DNA from: Candidatus Planktophila sp.
GTDB taxonomy: Bacteria > Actinomycetota > Actinomycetes > Nanopelagicales > Nanopelagicaceae
DNA: 64,000 bases
Direction: 5' to 3'
Assembly (NCBI GenBank): GCA_003569185.1
Contig: BGOJ01000006.1
Span: 62,001 to 126,000, forward strand
This document shows positions 26,322 to 38,331 of this stretch, piece by piece (position 1 is the stretch's first letter; each line of letters starts with the position of its first letter). Below the pieces are notes generated by a model. That model was not told the origin of the DNA, searched no databases, and saw only the letters and a list, made by a program, of their open reading frames with translations. The position numbers and the translations under genes were made by a program.

Positions 26322-27409
26322 GAAGCAAGCCTACTCTGCTTATCTTTTTTCTTAAACAATTTTGGTACGTAGTGAATAACTAGGAATGCTAAAAGGATAT
26401 GAACAAAAACAATTGCACCGATCCGTAGTGGATTTACGCCAACAGGATTCATATTTGCTGAAATTAATGATCCAGATGAAACAAATGCCAATATCGCTGA
26501 GCCAAGGACAGATAGAAGTAGGAATCGCAAATGTAATTGCTGTTTACTTTTTTTGTCAATATCGAGGGCTTTAATTTTATTTAGGTTTATCAAAGCGTAT
26601 GCAAAAAGCATTATTGATAAAGTTATAAGCCATGGAAACTTTCCAGCGGGTAATGCTGCAAGGGCTGGAATTGCAGGAATCTCCCGAAGATTAAAGATAA
26701 ATGGCGTGATATCAGTTGCACTTCCTAGTGAAAATCCAGAACCTAAGATGTAGCTAAAGGTGGCAAAAAATAGATTAGGTAAATAAAGTATTTGCAGAAG
26801 TAGCAGCAATATTCCGCCAATAATTCCGGGGTGAAGTACTACGGTTAGATTTTTAGCAATACTAAAGTTCAGCAGCAGGTTTAATGAGAAAACTACACCC
26901 GATAAACCGAGCATTATTAGAAACATCTGACCTGGTAATTTAACTAGTGTTTCAAAATTCACCGTAGTTGTGGCCAGAAATAGTAAAAATACTAGGATTG
27001 CAATCCCTCTTGGATAGTCAACAGAGACTTGGCTGTTTGATGCAATTAGCGCTAGAAGTGAGTAAGTAATTAAGTAAGTCAATATAAAATATGCCCGACT
27101 CATTTTTTTGTTTTCAATTACTGCAACTACTCTTCTGTATCCCACTCGCATACTAAGCCAAGGAAGAATTACTGCGCCTAGTGGCAGGTAAGAGAGGTAT
27201 CCAGTTATCTCATTGGTGGTGATATGAAATGGTGTTAAATGTGATCCCAGCCAAAGCCAAAGTGCAGCTCGCATTGGATCAGATGTTGTGCCATATGTAC
27301 TTCCAGCAGTTGCCCAAGCGAATAAGGTAATAAAAGCAAGTGGAAAAAGTATTATCAGTATTGATCTAATTACTTGTTGCAGCGTGATCAAGAACCTACG
27401 CGCAACCAT
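26318..27409 (-). CDS. DUF6350 polytopic membrane protein
   Basis: The protein has 363 residues and about eight to nine hydrophobic segments. It begins with a basic RRFLITLQQ, followed by a first membrane helix and WATAGSTYGT. It ends in a cluster of lysines and arginines. Its place directly after sucD, before folD, and the WLWLGSHLTPF segment near residues 50-60 match the actinobacterial DUF6350 family, whose function is unknown. The gene follows sucD by 18 bp and overlaps folD by 4 bp. No transport signature is recognised. Confidence 0.75.
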   Translation of the reverse strand: MVARRFLITLQQVIRSILIILFPLAFITLFAWATAGSTYGTTSDPMRAALWLWLGSHLTPFHITTNEITGYLSYLPLGAVILPWLSMRVGYRRVVAVIENKKMSRAYFILTYLITYSLLALIASNSQVSVDYPRGIAILVFLLFLATTTVNFETLVKLPGQMFLIMLGLSGVVFSLNLLLNFSIAKNLTVVLHPGIIGGILLLLLQILYLPNLFFATFSYILGSGFSLGSATDITPFIFNLREIPAIPALAALPAGKFPWLITLSIMLFAYALINLNKIKALDIDKKSKQQLHLRFLLLSVLGSAILAFVSSGSLISANMNPVGVNPLRIGAIVFVHILLAFLVIHYVPKLFKKKDKQSRLAS

Positions 27410-27427
27410 TATTTTCCTATCTGCGAT

Positions 27428-28309
27428 TTATCCATTCAATATCTTGCGCATCAAGTTAGCGGTTTCACTTGGTGTTTTACCAACCGCAACACCGACAGCT
27501 TCCAAAGCTTCTTTTTTAGCTGCTGCAGTTCCTGAAGATCCAGAGACAATCGCACCAGCGTGACCCATAGTTTTGCCCTCAGGTGCTGTAAATCCAGCAA
27601 CATATCCAACAACAGGTTTAGTTACATACTCTTTAATGAATTGTGCTGCTCTCTCTTCTGCATCGCCACCAATTTCACCGATCATAACAATCGCTTTAGT
27701 TTCAGGATCATCCTGGAATGCGCGCAAGCAGTCGATATGGGTTGTGCCAATGATTGGATCTCCACCAATTCCTACAGCTGTTGTGAAGCCAAAATCTCTT
27801 AACTCAAACATCATCTGGTAAGTCAAAGTCCCTGATTTTGAAACCAAACCTATTTTTCCAGCTCCGGTAATGTCTGCTGGAATAATTCCTAAGTTGGTTT
27901 TTCCAGGGCTAATAATTCCAGGACAGTTTGGGCCAAGAATCTGAGTTTTGCCTTTACTTACCGAGTAAGCATAAAAAGCAGCCACATCGTGAACCGGAAT
28001 ACCTTCAGTGATTACAACTACTAGTGGCATAGCAGCATCAATTGCATCTATTACTGCAGCTTTAGCAAACTTTGGTGGTACAAAAACAACTGAGGCATTT
28101 GCGCCGGTTGCACTCATTGCTTCCGCAACTGAATTAAAAACTGGAATCAACTTTCCATCCATATCAACACTTTGCCCGCCCTTACCAGGGGTCACGCCAC
28201 CAACAATCTTGGTACCGGCTTTGAGCATACGCTTTGTGTGTTTGGTTCCCTCAGATCCTGTCATACCTTGAACAATCACTTTGGTATTTTCATTTACAAA
28301 AATTGCCAT
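27428..28309 (-). CDS. sucD: Succinyl-CoA synthetase alpha subunit
   Basis: The alpha subunit of 293 residues binds CoA and carries the phosphohistidine of the reaction succinyl-CoA + NDP + Pi to succinate + CoA + NTP. It has [17 protein letters not shown] near residues 13-29, [10 protein letters not shown] near 37-46, [16 protein letters not shown] near 121-136 and the active histidine in [13 protein letters not shown] near 246. Its start overlaps the sucC stop by one base, so the subunits are made together. Confidence 0.96.
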   Translation of the reverse strand: MAIFVNENTKVIVQGMTGSEGTKHTKRMLKAGTKIVGGVTPGKGGQSVDMDGKLIPVFNSVAEAMSATGANASVVFVPPKFAKAAVIDAIDAAMPLVVVITEGIPVHDVAAFYAYSVSKGKTQILGPNCPGIISPGKTNLGIIPADITGAGKIGLVSKSGTLTYQMMFELRDFGFTTAVGIGGDPIIGTTHIDCLRAFQDDPETKAIVMIGEIGGDAEERAAQFIKEYVTKPVVGYVAGFTAPEGKTMGHAGAIVSGSSGTAAAKKEALEAVGVAVGKTPSETANLMRKILNG

Positions 28310-29469
28310 TATTTTGCCGCCAACTCTGCAGCTTTTGCTGCTGCACCATCCATGGTTTCAAGTTGTTGAACCAGTGGATGATTTGCATCATTTAATATTT
28401 TGCGACCTAACTCAACATTATTGCCATCTAATCTGACCACAATTGGTTTTGTAGCTTTTGATCCCAACATATCCAGTGCTTGCACAATTCCATTAGCCAC
28501 CGCATCGCATGCAGTAATTCCACCAAAAACATTAACAAATACACTTCGTACATCACTATCTCCCAAAATAATGGATAAACCATTTGCCATTACTTCAGCA
28601 GATGCACCGCCACCAATATCAAGGAAGTTTGCAGGTTTAACCCCATATTTTTCACCTGCATAAGCCACCACATCTAATGTGCTCATTACAAGGCCGGCAC
28701 CATTTCCAATAATTCCCACCTGACCATCTAGTTTTACGTAATTTAAATCCTTCTCCTTAGCCAATTTCTCTAGCGGATTTGTTGACTCATGATCTACTAA
28801 AACTTCATGTTCTGGGTGTCTAAAGCCAGAGTTATCATCCAAAGTAACCTTGCCATCTAAGGCAATTACTTTGCCGTCAGAGGTTTTAACTAAGGGATTA
28901 ATCTCCATCAAGGTTGCATCTTCTTTAATAAATGCCTGCCACAACTTAACTAATACATCTGCAACTTGATCAATCACATCCGCTGGGAATTGACCACCTT
29001 TTGCAATCTCAACTGCCTTAGCTTTATCAATTCCTATATTTGGATTAATTCCAACCTTGGCTAGTTTTTCTGGAGTCTTATGCGCAACCTCTTCGATCTC
29101 CATGCCGCCTGCAACCGATGCCATAACTAGAAAATTTCGATTTGCTCGATCTAATAAAATTGCTAGGTAGTACTCAGAATCAATTGGTGCTGCTTGAGCA
29201 ATCATTACTTTATTTACAGTATGTCCCTTTATATCCATTCCTAAAATTGCCGCTGCTTTAGTTTTAGCATCATCAGCATTCTCGGCCAGTTTCACACCGC
29301 CGGCTTTTCCACGACCACCAACTTTTACTTGGGCTTTAACTACAACTTTGCCACCAATTTTTGTTGCAGCTGCATGGGCTTGTTCTGGAGTAGTTGCTAC
29401 CGCGCCAGCTAATACTGGAATTTGATGTGATTCAAAAAGATCGCGCGCTTGATACTCAAACAGATCCAC
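28309..29469 (-). CDS. sucC: Succinyl-CoA synthetase beta subunit
   Basis: The beta subunit of 386 residues contains the ATP-grasp nucleotide site. It shows [18 protein letters not shown] at the N-terminus, [16 protein letters not shown] near residues 45-60, [10 protein letters not shown] near 192-201 and [11 protein letters not shown] near 208-218, with the C-terminal ligase domain containing [11 protein letters not shown] and FLDIGGGAS. It forms an alpha-beta complex with SucD. It lies 65 bp after the pcrA stop, so it may have its own promoter, though none is clear. Confidence 0.96.
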   Translation of the reverse strand: MDLFEYQARDLFESHQIPVLAGAVATTPEQAHAAATKIGGKVVVKAQVKVGGRGKAGGVKLAENADDAKTKAAAILGMDIKGHTVNKVMIAQAAPIDSEYYLAILLDRANRNFLVMASVAGGMEIEEVAHKTPEKLAKVGINPNIGIDKAKAVEIAKGGQFPADVIDQVADVLVKLWQAFIKEDATLMEINPLVKTSDGKVIALDGKVTLDDNSGFRHPEHEVLVDHESTNPLEKLAKEKDLNYVKLDGQVGIIGNGAGLVMSTLDVVAYAGEKYGVKPANFLDIGGGASAEVMANGLSIILGDSDVRSVFVNVFGGITACDAVANGIVQALDMLGSKATKPIVVRLDGNNVELGRKILNDANHPLVQQLETMDGAAAKAAELAAK

Positions 29470-29534
29470 TTAATTTTCCCCGATCAATTTTTATCTTCGG
29501 TAAGGTGGCAATAGTAATGAGATTGGCTCTAAAT

Positions 29535-31748
29535 TTATAATTTCTCAACCGGGGCATAGCGAAGTAGTAGACGTTTTTCACCATATGAGCCGAAATTAAT
29601 GGTGGCTTCAGCCCGATCACCATCACCTGTAACTGCAACCACTGTTCCCATGCCAAAGGTGTCATGTGAGACGCGTTCGCCAACCTCAAGCTTCATTGTG
29701 TTGCTCACCTTGCCAGTTGGCTTTGGTGCTGTGGAAGAACGCTTAACTGAACTCTTTATTGGTGATGCTTTTTCTTGTGCTTGATTCCACTCAATTACCG
29801 AATCTGGAATTTCACTTAAGAATCTAGAAGCTGCGTTGTAGTTAGGTGCACCCCATGATGAACGGTATTCCGCTCTTGTAATAAAGAGATTTTCTCGAGC
29901 ACGAGTTAAACCAACGTAGGCAAGTCGGCGCTCTTCTTGTAACTCATCTGGATCACCAAGAGTTCGAGAGTGTGGAAATATTCCCTCTTCCATTCCAGTT
30001 AAAAAGACGGTTGGAAACTCAAGTCCTTTAGCAGTATGTAATGTCATCATGGTTACCACACCGCCATGATCTTCACCTTCTGGAATTTGATCAGCATCTG
30101 CCACTAAAGAAACATCCTCTAAGAAGCCAACAAGTGAGATCTCCTCACCTTCATCAACTTCACCCTCTTCATACTCAGTTGCAACAGCGACTAACTCCTC
30201 TAAGTTTTCTACCCGAACTTCATCCTGTGGATCTTTGCTTTCAGACAATTCAGCAAGTAATCCAGATTGTTCTAAAACAGCTTGGGCGATAACTGATGGC
30301 CTAGTTTTAGCCTCTGCTAAGGTTTGAAGAGATTGAATTAATTTAACAAATTCAATCAGTGAAAAGGAAGATCGTTGAGCTATCTCTTGATTTTTCTCAA
30401 CCTCACAGAGAGATTGCCAAAAAGTTAAGTTATTATCTTTCGCATAAAGATCAAGTAAATCTAGCGCTCTATCTCCGATACCACGCTTTGGTGTATTGAT
30501 AATCCGTCGAAGTGAGACCTCATCCTCTGGATTAACAACCACTCTTAAATAGGCGAGAAAATCTTTAATCTCTTTTCGTTCATAGAATCTAACTCCGCCA
30601 ACAACTTTATAAGGAATTCCAATGCGCATAAATACCTCTTCAAAAACTCGAGATTGTGCATTCGTCCGATAGAAAATTGCTGTGTCCCCTGGGTTAGATT
30701 TTCCAAGATCTCTTAATCTGCCAATCTCCCGAACAACAAAATCTGCTTCATCATGCTCACTTTCAGCAACATACCCAGTGATCATCGCGCCAGCGCCAGC
30801 CTCTGACCAAAGATTCTTTTCTTTTCTGCCATCATTATTTGCAATTACTGCATTGGCAGCGCTCAATATATTTTGAGTGGATCGATAATTTTGTTCAAGC
30901 AATATGGTCTTTGCATTTGGATAATCAGCTTCAAATTGCAAAATATTTCTTATATTTGCCCCGCGAAAGGCATAGATTGATTGGTCGGCATCTCCGACAA
31001 CACATAATTCAGCAGGTGAAATTCCATCGCGTTCATTGCCAACTAATTCTTTGATTAGAACATACTGCGCATGATTTGTATCCTGATACTCATCAACTAA
31101 AATATGTTTAAATCTTGAGCGATACTTAGCTCTAACCTCTGGATGTCTTTGCATAACCTCAACTGTTTTGGCTATTAAGTCATCAAAATCCATAGAGTTG
31201 GCGCCACTTAATCGCTTTTGGTAGATAGCAAATACTTGGGCCACAATCTCCTGAAAATGATCTTTGCTTTGGTTTAAATAATCGGCAGGACCTAATAGTT
31301 CATTTTTCGCCTGTGAGATTAATGCAGCAACCGCCCGCGGGGCATATTTTTTCGCGTCTAAATTCAAGTCCTTCATAACTAAATTTATTAAACGTAGGGA
31401 ATCGCTCTGATCATAGATAGTGAATGAGTTGGTATATCCAAGTAATGAAGCCTCCCTCCTTAGGATTCGAACGCAAGCGGCGTGAAATGTCGACACCCAC
31501 ATAACCTTTGCTCGGTCGCCTACTAATTGCGCAACTCGCTCTTTCATTTCACCAGCTGCCTTATTAGTAAAGGTAATTGCGAGAACTTCAAATGGTGCAA
31601 CATTTCGCTCAGCTAATAGATATGCAATTCGCCTAGTTAGAACTCGTGTTTTACCAGAGCCAGCACCGGCAACAACTAATAATGGAGAGCCTTCATGTTT
31701 AACCGCCGCTAATTGTTGTGAATTCAAACCTTGAGTTAATGCGGACAT
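29535..31748 (-). CDS. pcrA: ATP-dependent DNA helicase PcrA/UvrD
   Basis: A superfamily 1A 3'-5' helicase of 737 residues for nucleotide-excision repair and replication conflict removal. Walker A GAGSGKT is near residue 30, followed by AITFTNKAAGEM, DEYQDTNHAQY, GDADQSIYAFRGA, LEQNYRST, MTLHTAKGLEF and VGLTRARENL; the C-terminus carries the short Tudor-like domain (GERVSHDTFGMGTVV). The ATG at 31748 gives the usual MSALTQGLNSQQ beginning; an upstream in-frame ATG would add 49 atypical residues over the divergent gene. It is the first gene of a long minus-strand run of TCA and folate genes. Confidence 0.95.
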   Translation of the reverse strand: MSALTQGLNSQQLAAVKHEGSPLLVVAGAGSGKTRVLTRRIAYLLAERNVAPFEVLAITFTNKAAGEMKERVAQLVGDRAKVMWVSTFHAACVRILRREASLLGYTNSFTIYDQSDSLRLINLVMKDLNLDAKKYAPRAVAALISQAKNELLGPADYLNQSKDHFQEIVAQVFAIYQKRLSGANSMDFDDLIAKTVEVMQRHPEVRAKYRSRFKHILVDEYQDTNHAQYVLIKELVGNERDGISPAELCVVGDADQSIYAFRGANIRNILQFEADYPNAKTILLEQNYRSTQNILSAANAVIANNDGRKEKNLWSEAGAGAMITGYVAESEHDEADFVVREIGRLRDLGKSNPGDTAIFYRTNAQSRVFEEVFMRIGIPYKVVGGVRFYERKEIKDFLAYLRVVVNPEDEVSLRRIINTPKRGIGDRALDLLDLYAKDNNLTFWQSLCEVEKNQEIAQRSSFSLIEFVKLIQSLQTLAEAKTRPSVIAQAVLEQSGLLAELSESKDPQDEVRVENLEELVAVATEYEEGEVDEGEEISLVGFLEDVSLVADADQIPEGEDHGGVVTMMTLHTAKGLEFPTVFLTGMEEGIFPHSRTLGDPDELQEERRLAYVGLTRARENLFITRAEYRSSWGAPNYNAASRFLSEIPDSVIEWNQAQEKASPIKSSVKRSSTAPKPTGKVSNTMKLEVGERVSHDTFGMGTVVAVTGDGDRAEATINFGSYGEKRLLLRYAPVEKL

Positions 31749-31806
31749 ATTGGCAAGTCTATCGGTGGGTAATGACTGGGCACTTGCTGCGGTAATCTTG
31801 CCAATT

Positions 31807-32532
31807 ATGCAGCCTTTAGATGACAGTGAAATCGAGCGAGTACTTGTAGTTACCGCACACCCTGATGATTGTGATTTCGGAGCAGCCGGCACCATTGCGC
31901 TTTGGACAGCTAAGGGAATTAAAGTTTCCTACTGCATCTGCACAAATGGTGATCAAGGCGGTGAAGATCCAAATGTGCCACGGGATGAAATGCCTAAAAT
32001 TCGCCAACGCGAACAACGAGAAGCTGGTGTTGCTGTTGGCGTAACTGACATAACCTTCCTCAATTACCGCGATGGTTGGCTAGTACCAACAATTGAACTT
32101 CGAAAAGATATTGTTAGACAAATAAGAATTTCAAAACCTGACCGAATGGTTATTCAATCCCCAGAACGAAACTGGGATAGATTATTTTCATCTCACCCAG
32201 ACCATATGGCCGCTGGTGAAGCAGCAATCCAAGCTGTCTATCCAGATTCGCGAAATGCATTTGCTTTTGAGGATTTATTAAAGGTGGAAGGATTAGAACC
32301 TTGGCGCGTTAAGGAAGTTTGGGTGACTTCTACAAACAATCCTGATCATTATGTTGATATTACAACTACCTTTGATAAGAAAATGAAAGCTTTATATGCT
32401 CATGTTAGCCAGACAGCACATAATGAAAACCTTGAAAATATGGTCCGCGAGTGGGGAGAGCGAAATGCTCAAGCTAATAATTTGCCGGCTGGAAGTGTTG
32501 CTGAAGTATTTAAAATAGTAAATACAAATTAA
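31807..32532 (+). CDS. PIG-L (LmbE-like) family deacetylase
   Basis: A zinc-dependent deacetylase-fold protein of 241 residues. It has the AHPDDCDFGAAGT motif near residues 15-27 (His-Pro-Asp-Asp), NGDQGG, and SSHPDHMAAGEAA near 120-132 (third zinc histidine). Actinobacterial members include the mycothiol enzymes MshB and Mca, but the motifs here do not allow a choice, and many relatives act on other N-acetyl sugars. The ATG at 31807 places HPDD at the usual position; an in-frame upstream ATG would overlap the pcrA start. A TAATCT box at 31793-31798 may be its -10. It is the only plus-strand gene after 23 kb. Confidence 0.85.
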   Translation: MQPLDDSEIERVLVVTAHPDDCDFGAAGTIALWTAKGIKVSYCICTNGDQGGEDPNVPRDEMPKIRQREQREAGVAVGVTDITFLNYRDGWLVPTIELRKDIVRQIRISKPDRMVIQSPERNWDRLFSSHPDHMAAGEAAIQAVYPDSRNAFAFEDLLKVEGLEPWRVKEVWVTSTNNPDHYVDITTTFDKKMKALYAHVSQTAHNENLENMVREWGERNAQANNLPAGSVAEVFKIVNTN

Positions 32533-33188
32533 CGAACTTTTACTCGCTCAATTGCAATTGTTTGCTTCGGCAAACCATCATTTGTGCCATCTGCAACACC
32601 CTCTTTTGCAATTGCTTTAACTATCTCTAATCCCTTTGTTACCTTGCCCCAAATGGTGTAATCCGGTCGCATTGAGGTGTCTTCATAAACAATAAAGAAT
32701 TGGCTGCCATTTGTATTAGCACCTGAGTTAGCCATCGCTACAACACCTGCTGGATAATTTGACTCTACTGCCTGCGGTAAATTTTCATCACGATAACTAA
32801 AATTAGGACCACCCATACCAGTGCCGGTCGGATCTCCACACTGTAAAACATAGATGTTGTTTGTAGTTAGCCGATGACAGAAAGTTTTGTTGAAAAATCC
32901 ACCGTTTGCCAATGCTGTTAGAGCAACAACGGTAATTGGCGCACTCTTTGCGTTGGCTTCAATCACGATATCGCCACAATTTGTATTTAATGTAAAGGTT
33001 CTGTTTTTAAATGGGGGTTTAACCTCAGGTGGGGTTATGTTTTTTACTGAATGAGCTTTAGCACTTGTTTTCTTACAAATAACCTCAGATACTTTCTTAG
33101 ATTCTGCAGCATTAGAGGCGGGTGCAAGATTTATAGAAAAAATAGTAATAAAAGTTGTAACTGTGATTACTTTTATTATCTTTTGCAC
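32529..33188 (-). CDS. Secreted peptidyl-prolyl cis-trans isomerase (cyclophilin)
   Basis: This protein of 219 residues has a signal peptide (hydrophobic residues 5-22, cleavage near SNAAES) and a bacterial cyclophilin domain (about 60-219). FCHRLTTNN, QCGDPTGTGMGGPNFSYRDE, GVVAMANSGANTNGSQFFIV and YTIWGKVTKGLEIV match the family core, including the catalytic arginine and the QFF segment. It probably folds exported proteins outside the membrane. The start is a GTG without a clear ribosome-binding site. Its end overlaps the end of the convergent PIG-L gene by 4 bp. Confidence 0.9.
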   Translation of the reverse strand: MQKIIKVITVTTFITIFSINLAPASNAAESKKVSEVICKKTSAKAHSVKNITPPEVKPPFKNRTFTLNTNCGDIVIEANAKSAPITVVALTALANGGFFNKTFCHRLTTNNIYVLQCGDPTGTGMGGPNFSYRDENLPQAVESNYPAGVVAMANSGANTNGSQFFIVYEDTSMRPDYTIWGKVTKGLEIVKAIAKEGVADGTNDGLPKQTIAIERVKVR

Positions 33189-33282
33189 AAGGAGAGTTTA
33201 ATCAACAATCTAAAGATCACAAACAAAAAACCTAAGATAAAGCAGTTTACTGTCGAACTTTAAGCACTTTCACAGCAGAAAT

Positions 33283-34392
33283 TTATGGTTGAACTACTAC
33301 TTCAACTCGCTGGAACTCCTTCAAATCTGAATAACCACAGGTTGCCATTGATCTGCGAAGTGCTCCAAAAAGATTCATGGAGCCATCAGAGGTATTAGAT
33401 GGTCCAGTTAAAACCTCAACTAACGTTCCAACGCTACCGACCTGCACGCGATTGCCTCGTGGTAATTGTCCATGGTGTGCTTCAAGTCCCCAATGCCAAC
33501 CTTTTCCAGGTGCTTCACTAGCTTTTGCAAGAGGTGAACCCATCATTACCGCATCTGCACCACATGCAACAGCTTTTGCAATTTCACCACTTGAACCTAC
33601 TGAACCATCGGCAATTACATGCACATATCTTCCACCTGACTCTTCTAAATAATCACGCCTAGCCGATGCCACCTCAGCTACCGCTGATGCCATTGGAACT
33701 GATATTCCTAATACAGTTTTTGTTGTGTGAGCAGAACCGCCACCAAAGCCAACTAAAACTCCTGCTGCACCAGATCGCATTAAATGCAAAGCTCCTTGCG
33801 CGGTTGCGCAACCACCCACAATTACAGGTACATCTAGCTCGTAGATAAATTTCTTTAGGTTTAATGGCGCAGTTTTCTCAGATACATGCTCTGCTGAAAC
33901 TGTTGTGCCACGAATTACAAATATATCTACGCCAGCATCAAGAACTGCTTTGTGAAATTCAGCGGTGCGTTGCGGGGAGAGCGCCCCTGCCACAGTAACT
34001 CCAGCTGCTCTAATTTGAGCAAGTCTTTCTTTAATTAAAGTTGGTTGAATAGGAGCAGCATAAATCTCTTGCATTTTCTTAATTGCTTTGTCTTCACTTA
34101 ACTTAGCCATGTCAGCTAATTGTTTTTCAGCATCCTCATACCTTGTCCAGATACCTTCTAAATTTAAAACTCCAAGACCACCGGCTTTACCAATTGCAAT
34201 TGCAGTAGCTGGTGAAACTACTGAATCCATTGGCGCAGCAATAAAAGGTAAATCAAATTTGTAAGCATCAATCTGCCAAGAGATAGAAACCTCTTCTGGG
34301 TCTCGAGTTCGACGAGATGGAACGATTGCAATTTCATCAAATGAGTATGCCGCCCGCGCGCGTTTACCTGGGCCTAATTCAATATCGGACAT
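33283..34392 (-). CDS. GuaB3 family IMP dehydrogenase-related protein
   Basis: A (beta/alpha)8-barrel protein of 369 residues of the GuaB3 type, without CBS domains. It contains FIAAPMDSVVSPATA near residues 50-64, GGLGVLNLEG, VPVIVGGCAT near 190-199 and YVHVIADGSVGSSGEIAKA. In IMP dehydrogenase the catalytic cysteine lies in GSICTTR; here the segment reads GGSAHTTKTVLG, with histidine, as I recall for other actinobacterial GuaB3 proteins. Activity as IMP dehydrogenase has been reported for some GuaB3 proteins, but cannot be assumed here. It lies downstream of the glucokinase-like gene on the same strand. Confidence 0.85.
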   Translation of the reverse strand: MSDIELGPGKRARAAYSFDEIAIVPSRRTRDPEEVSISWQIDAYKFDLPFIAAPMDSVVSPATAIAIGKAGGLGVLNLEGIWTRYEDAEKQLADMAKLSEDKAIKKMQEIYAAPIQPTLIKERLAQIRAAGVTVAGALSPQRTAEFHKAVLDAGVDIFVIRGTTVSAEHVSEKTAPLNLKKFIYELDVPVIVGGCATAQGALHLMRSGAAGVLVGFGGGSAHTTKTVLGISVPMASAVAEVASARRDYLEESGGRYVHVIADGSVGSSGEIAKAVACGADAVMMGSPLAKASEAPGKGWHWGLEAHHGQLPRGNRVQVGSVGTLVEVLTGPSNTSDGSMNLFGALRRSMATCGYSDLKEFQRVEVVVQP

Positions 34393-34431
34393 ATGACCAA
34401 TCGTATCTGTTGATGAGTTATCTAATGAAAT

Positions 34432-35184
34432 CTACGCTAATAAGTCCCAGGCTTTAACCCCGCCAGTCACACCAGCTGAGTTAGGAATTATCTTTACTTT
34501 ATAGTCAAAACTTTTTAGTGCAGATTTACTAATTCGTTGCGCATTACCCCCGCCGATATATAACTTATCCCAAATAATCATTGGGTATAGCTCTTGAATC
34601 AAACTCTTCACTCGTCTTGACCATAATTGATTTCCCAAACGCCTTCGAGCTTGTTCGCCAATCCAGGAGTCAATTGATTTTCCATAGCGAATAGTTGCGT
34701 GTGAGATTTCTAGGTGGGGCGCAATAACTCCATCACTAAATATCGCACTCCCAAGACCGGTGCCAAAGGTTAATACTGTCTCTAGCCCACTTCCTGCAAT
34801 AACTGCAGCGGCATGCACCTCAGCATCATTTAAAACCAAAGTGGGTAGCTTTATTTTCTTTTTCAACATACTTTGCATATCAAAGCCATACCAAGCTTTT
34901 TTAAGGTGTGGATCTACTACTCCACGAGGTCCACTTGCATTTACATAATGAGGAATAACAATTACTTTGCCGCCCCTGATCATGCCTGGCAAGCCAACTG
35001 TTACTCGCTTAATTCGATTATCTGCTTTTACAAAATCATCAATTATTGAGATTAGCTTCGAAGGAGAAAGTGGATATGGAGTTTTAAAATAAGGAAAATC
35101 AATTAAAACTTTTCCACTCTTATCAAGCACAGAGGCCTTGATCCCAGTGCCACCACAATCAACGGTTAGCGTTGTAACTTTCAC
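34432..35184 (-). CDS. ppgK: ROK family kinase, probable polyphosphate glucokinase
   Basis: A sugar kinase of 250 residues. It starts with the phosphate-binding VDCGGTGIKASVLD, has VGLPGMIRGGKV near residue 63 and LVLNDAEVHAAA near 116 with the catalytic Asp, and TFGTGLGSAIFSDG near 139. EISHATIRYG replaces the usual ELGHHP segment. Its length and the TxGTGLGSA plus PHLEISH layout fit actinobacterial polyphosphate/ATP glucokinases, which phosphorylate glucose using polyphosphate or ATP. The phosphoryl donor cannot be decided from sequence by eye. It follows groEL after 57 bp. Confidence 0.8.
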   Translation of the reverse strand: MKVTTLTVDCGGTGIKASVLDKSGKVLIDFPYFKTPYPLSPSKLISIIDDFVKADNRIKRVTVGLPGMIRGGKVIVIPHYVNASGPRGVVDPHLKKAWYGFDMQSMLKKKIKLPTLVLNDAEVHAAAVIAGSGLETVLTFGTGLGSAIFSDGVIAPHLEISHATIRYGKSIDSWIGEQARRRLGNQLWSRRVKSLIQELYPMIIWDKLYIGGGNAQRISKSALKSFDYKVKIIPNSAGVTGGVKAWDLLA

Positions 35185-35241
35185 CGATTGATGTTAATCG
35201 ATGGCAGCTACTTTGAGAACAAGGCCTGCTGTTTAATTTAC

Positions 35242-37175
<1,934 letters not shown>

Positions 37176-37231
37176 CCTGATTTCTCCTTCTTAGATTCGT
37201 TATTACCCTCTTAAGGTGCCCCAGTTTTCGA

Positions 37232-37258
37232 TTAGCACACAGGGCCTTAGAGTGCTAA
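37232..37258 (-). promoter_or_regulatory. CIRCE operator (HrcA binding site) of groES-groEL
   Basis: Minus-strand TTAGCACTC, 9-bp spacer, GTGTGCTAA matches the CIRCE consensus (TTAGCACTC-N9-GAGTGCTAA) at 17 of 18 bases, with one changed base in the distal arm. It lies 57 bp before the groES start and just after the predicted -10, the usual position for repression by HrcA. Confidence 0.93.
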
Positions 37259-37263
37259 AGCCA

Positions 37264-37292
37264 ACTTTAAAGGGCGGTGCTTAGCAGTGCAA
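37264..37292 (-). promoter_or_regulatory. Predicted groES-groEL promoter
   Basis: On the minus strand TTGCAC (37287-37292) and TAAAGT (37264-37269) are separated by 17 bp. The CIRCE operator begins 5 bp after the -10, so it covers the transcription start. This layout is typical of HrcA-controlled housekeeping-sigma promoters. Confidence 0.65.
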
Positions 37293-37305
37293 ATTAAGCA
37301 CGGAT

Positions 37306-38331
37306 CTACCAGATCACCTGCGCTATAGAGGCGGCTGAATCAGCCCCAATGCCTATCTGGGAGGGCTCAACACCCTGGCTGATGGCAAGGCTGCCAAGAG
37401 CTGCAACCATCGCACCGTTGTCGGTACACAGCCCAATAGGTGGAATAGAAAGGTTGATCTTATTTATTTCACACCTTTGTTTTGCCACCTGACGTAATCT
37501 GCTGTTGGCAGCAACGCCTCCGGCAATAACTAAATGATCAATTCCACTTTCCTTACATGCCGCTAGAGATTTACTAAGTAAGACATCAACCACAGCCTCT
37601 TGAAAAGATGCTGCCACATCAGCTTTCTTATAATTTGGTGTTTGATCTATAAATCTAGTAACTGCAGTTTTAAGGCCCGAAAATGAAAAATCATATTTGT
37701 GTTTTTCTAAATCACTGGCGCCAGTTAAACCCCGTGGGAAATTAACATACTTTAAATCGCCATCTTTTGATTGCTTATCAATTATTGGCCCACCAGGAAA
37801 ACCTAAGCCCATAATTCTGGCAATCTTGTCAAAGGCCTCACCAGCAGCATCATCAATGGTGGCACCCATTACCTCTACATCTTTTGCCAAGTTGTTAACC
37901 TTTAAAATTGAAGAGTGGCCACCACTTACCAAAAGGGCAATTGTTGGCAAAATTTTCTTATCTGAATCCAATTGATCAACTGCAATATGAGCAGATAAAT
38001 GGTTGACACCATACAAAGGTTTGTTTAGTGCAAGTGATAAAGCAGATGCGCTACTTACCCCAACTAGCAATGCACCAATTAAACCTGGGCCTGCAGTTAC
38101 TGCAATTGCATCAATATCCTTGATCGAAACACCTGCATCCTTTAGGGCTTGTTTGATCACCTGCTGCATCGCTTCTAAGTGAGCTCTGCTGGCAACCTCA
38201 GGAACTACACCACCAAACCTGACATGTTGTTCAACACTTGATGAAATTACATTTGCTAGTAATTTTCGCCCATCAACTATGCCAACTGCGGTCTCATCGC
38301 AGGAGGTTTCAATGCCAAGAACTAGCGCCAT
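37306..38331 (-). CDS. tsaD: tRNA N6-adenosine threonylcarbamoyltransferase TsaD
   Basis: This enzyme of 341 residues moves threonylcarbamoyl from its AMP carrier onto A37 of ANN-decoding tRNAs (t6A). It shows [17 protein letters not shown] at the N-terminus, the metal ligands H-x-x-x-H in [11 protein letters not shown] near residue 110, LLVSGGHSS near 133-141, MGLGFPGGP and [13 protein letters not shown] near 269-281. Its start overlaps tsaB by one base. It completes the tsaE-tsaB-tsaD set; the TsaC partner is not in the window. Confidence 0.96.
   Translation of the reverse strand: MALVLGIETSCDETAVGIVDGRKLLANVISSSVEQHVRFGGVVPEVASRAHLEAMQQVIKQALKDAGVSIKDIDAIAVTAGPGLIGALLVGVSSASALSLALNKPLYGVNHLSAHIAVDQLDSDKKILPTIALLVSGGHSSILKVNNLAKDVEVMGATIDDAAGEAFDKIARIMGLGFPGGPIIDKQSKDGDLKYVNFPRGLTGASDLEKHKYDFSFSGLKTAVTRFIDQTPNYKKADVAASFQEAVVDVLLSKSLAACKESGIDHLVIAGGVAANSRLRQVAKQRCEINKINLSIPPIGLCTDNGAMVAALGSLAISQGVEPSQIGIGADSAASIAQVIW

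Noticed and set aside
37276-37300. Second inverted repeat (GTGCTT/AAGCAC) as another HrcA site
   Set aside because: It does not match the CIRCE consensus and overlaps the predicted -35 region; probably chance.
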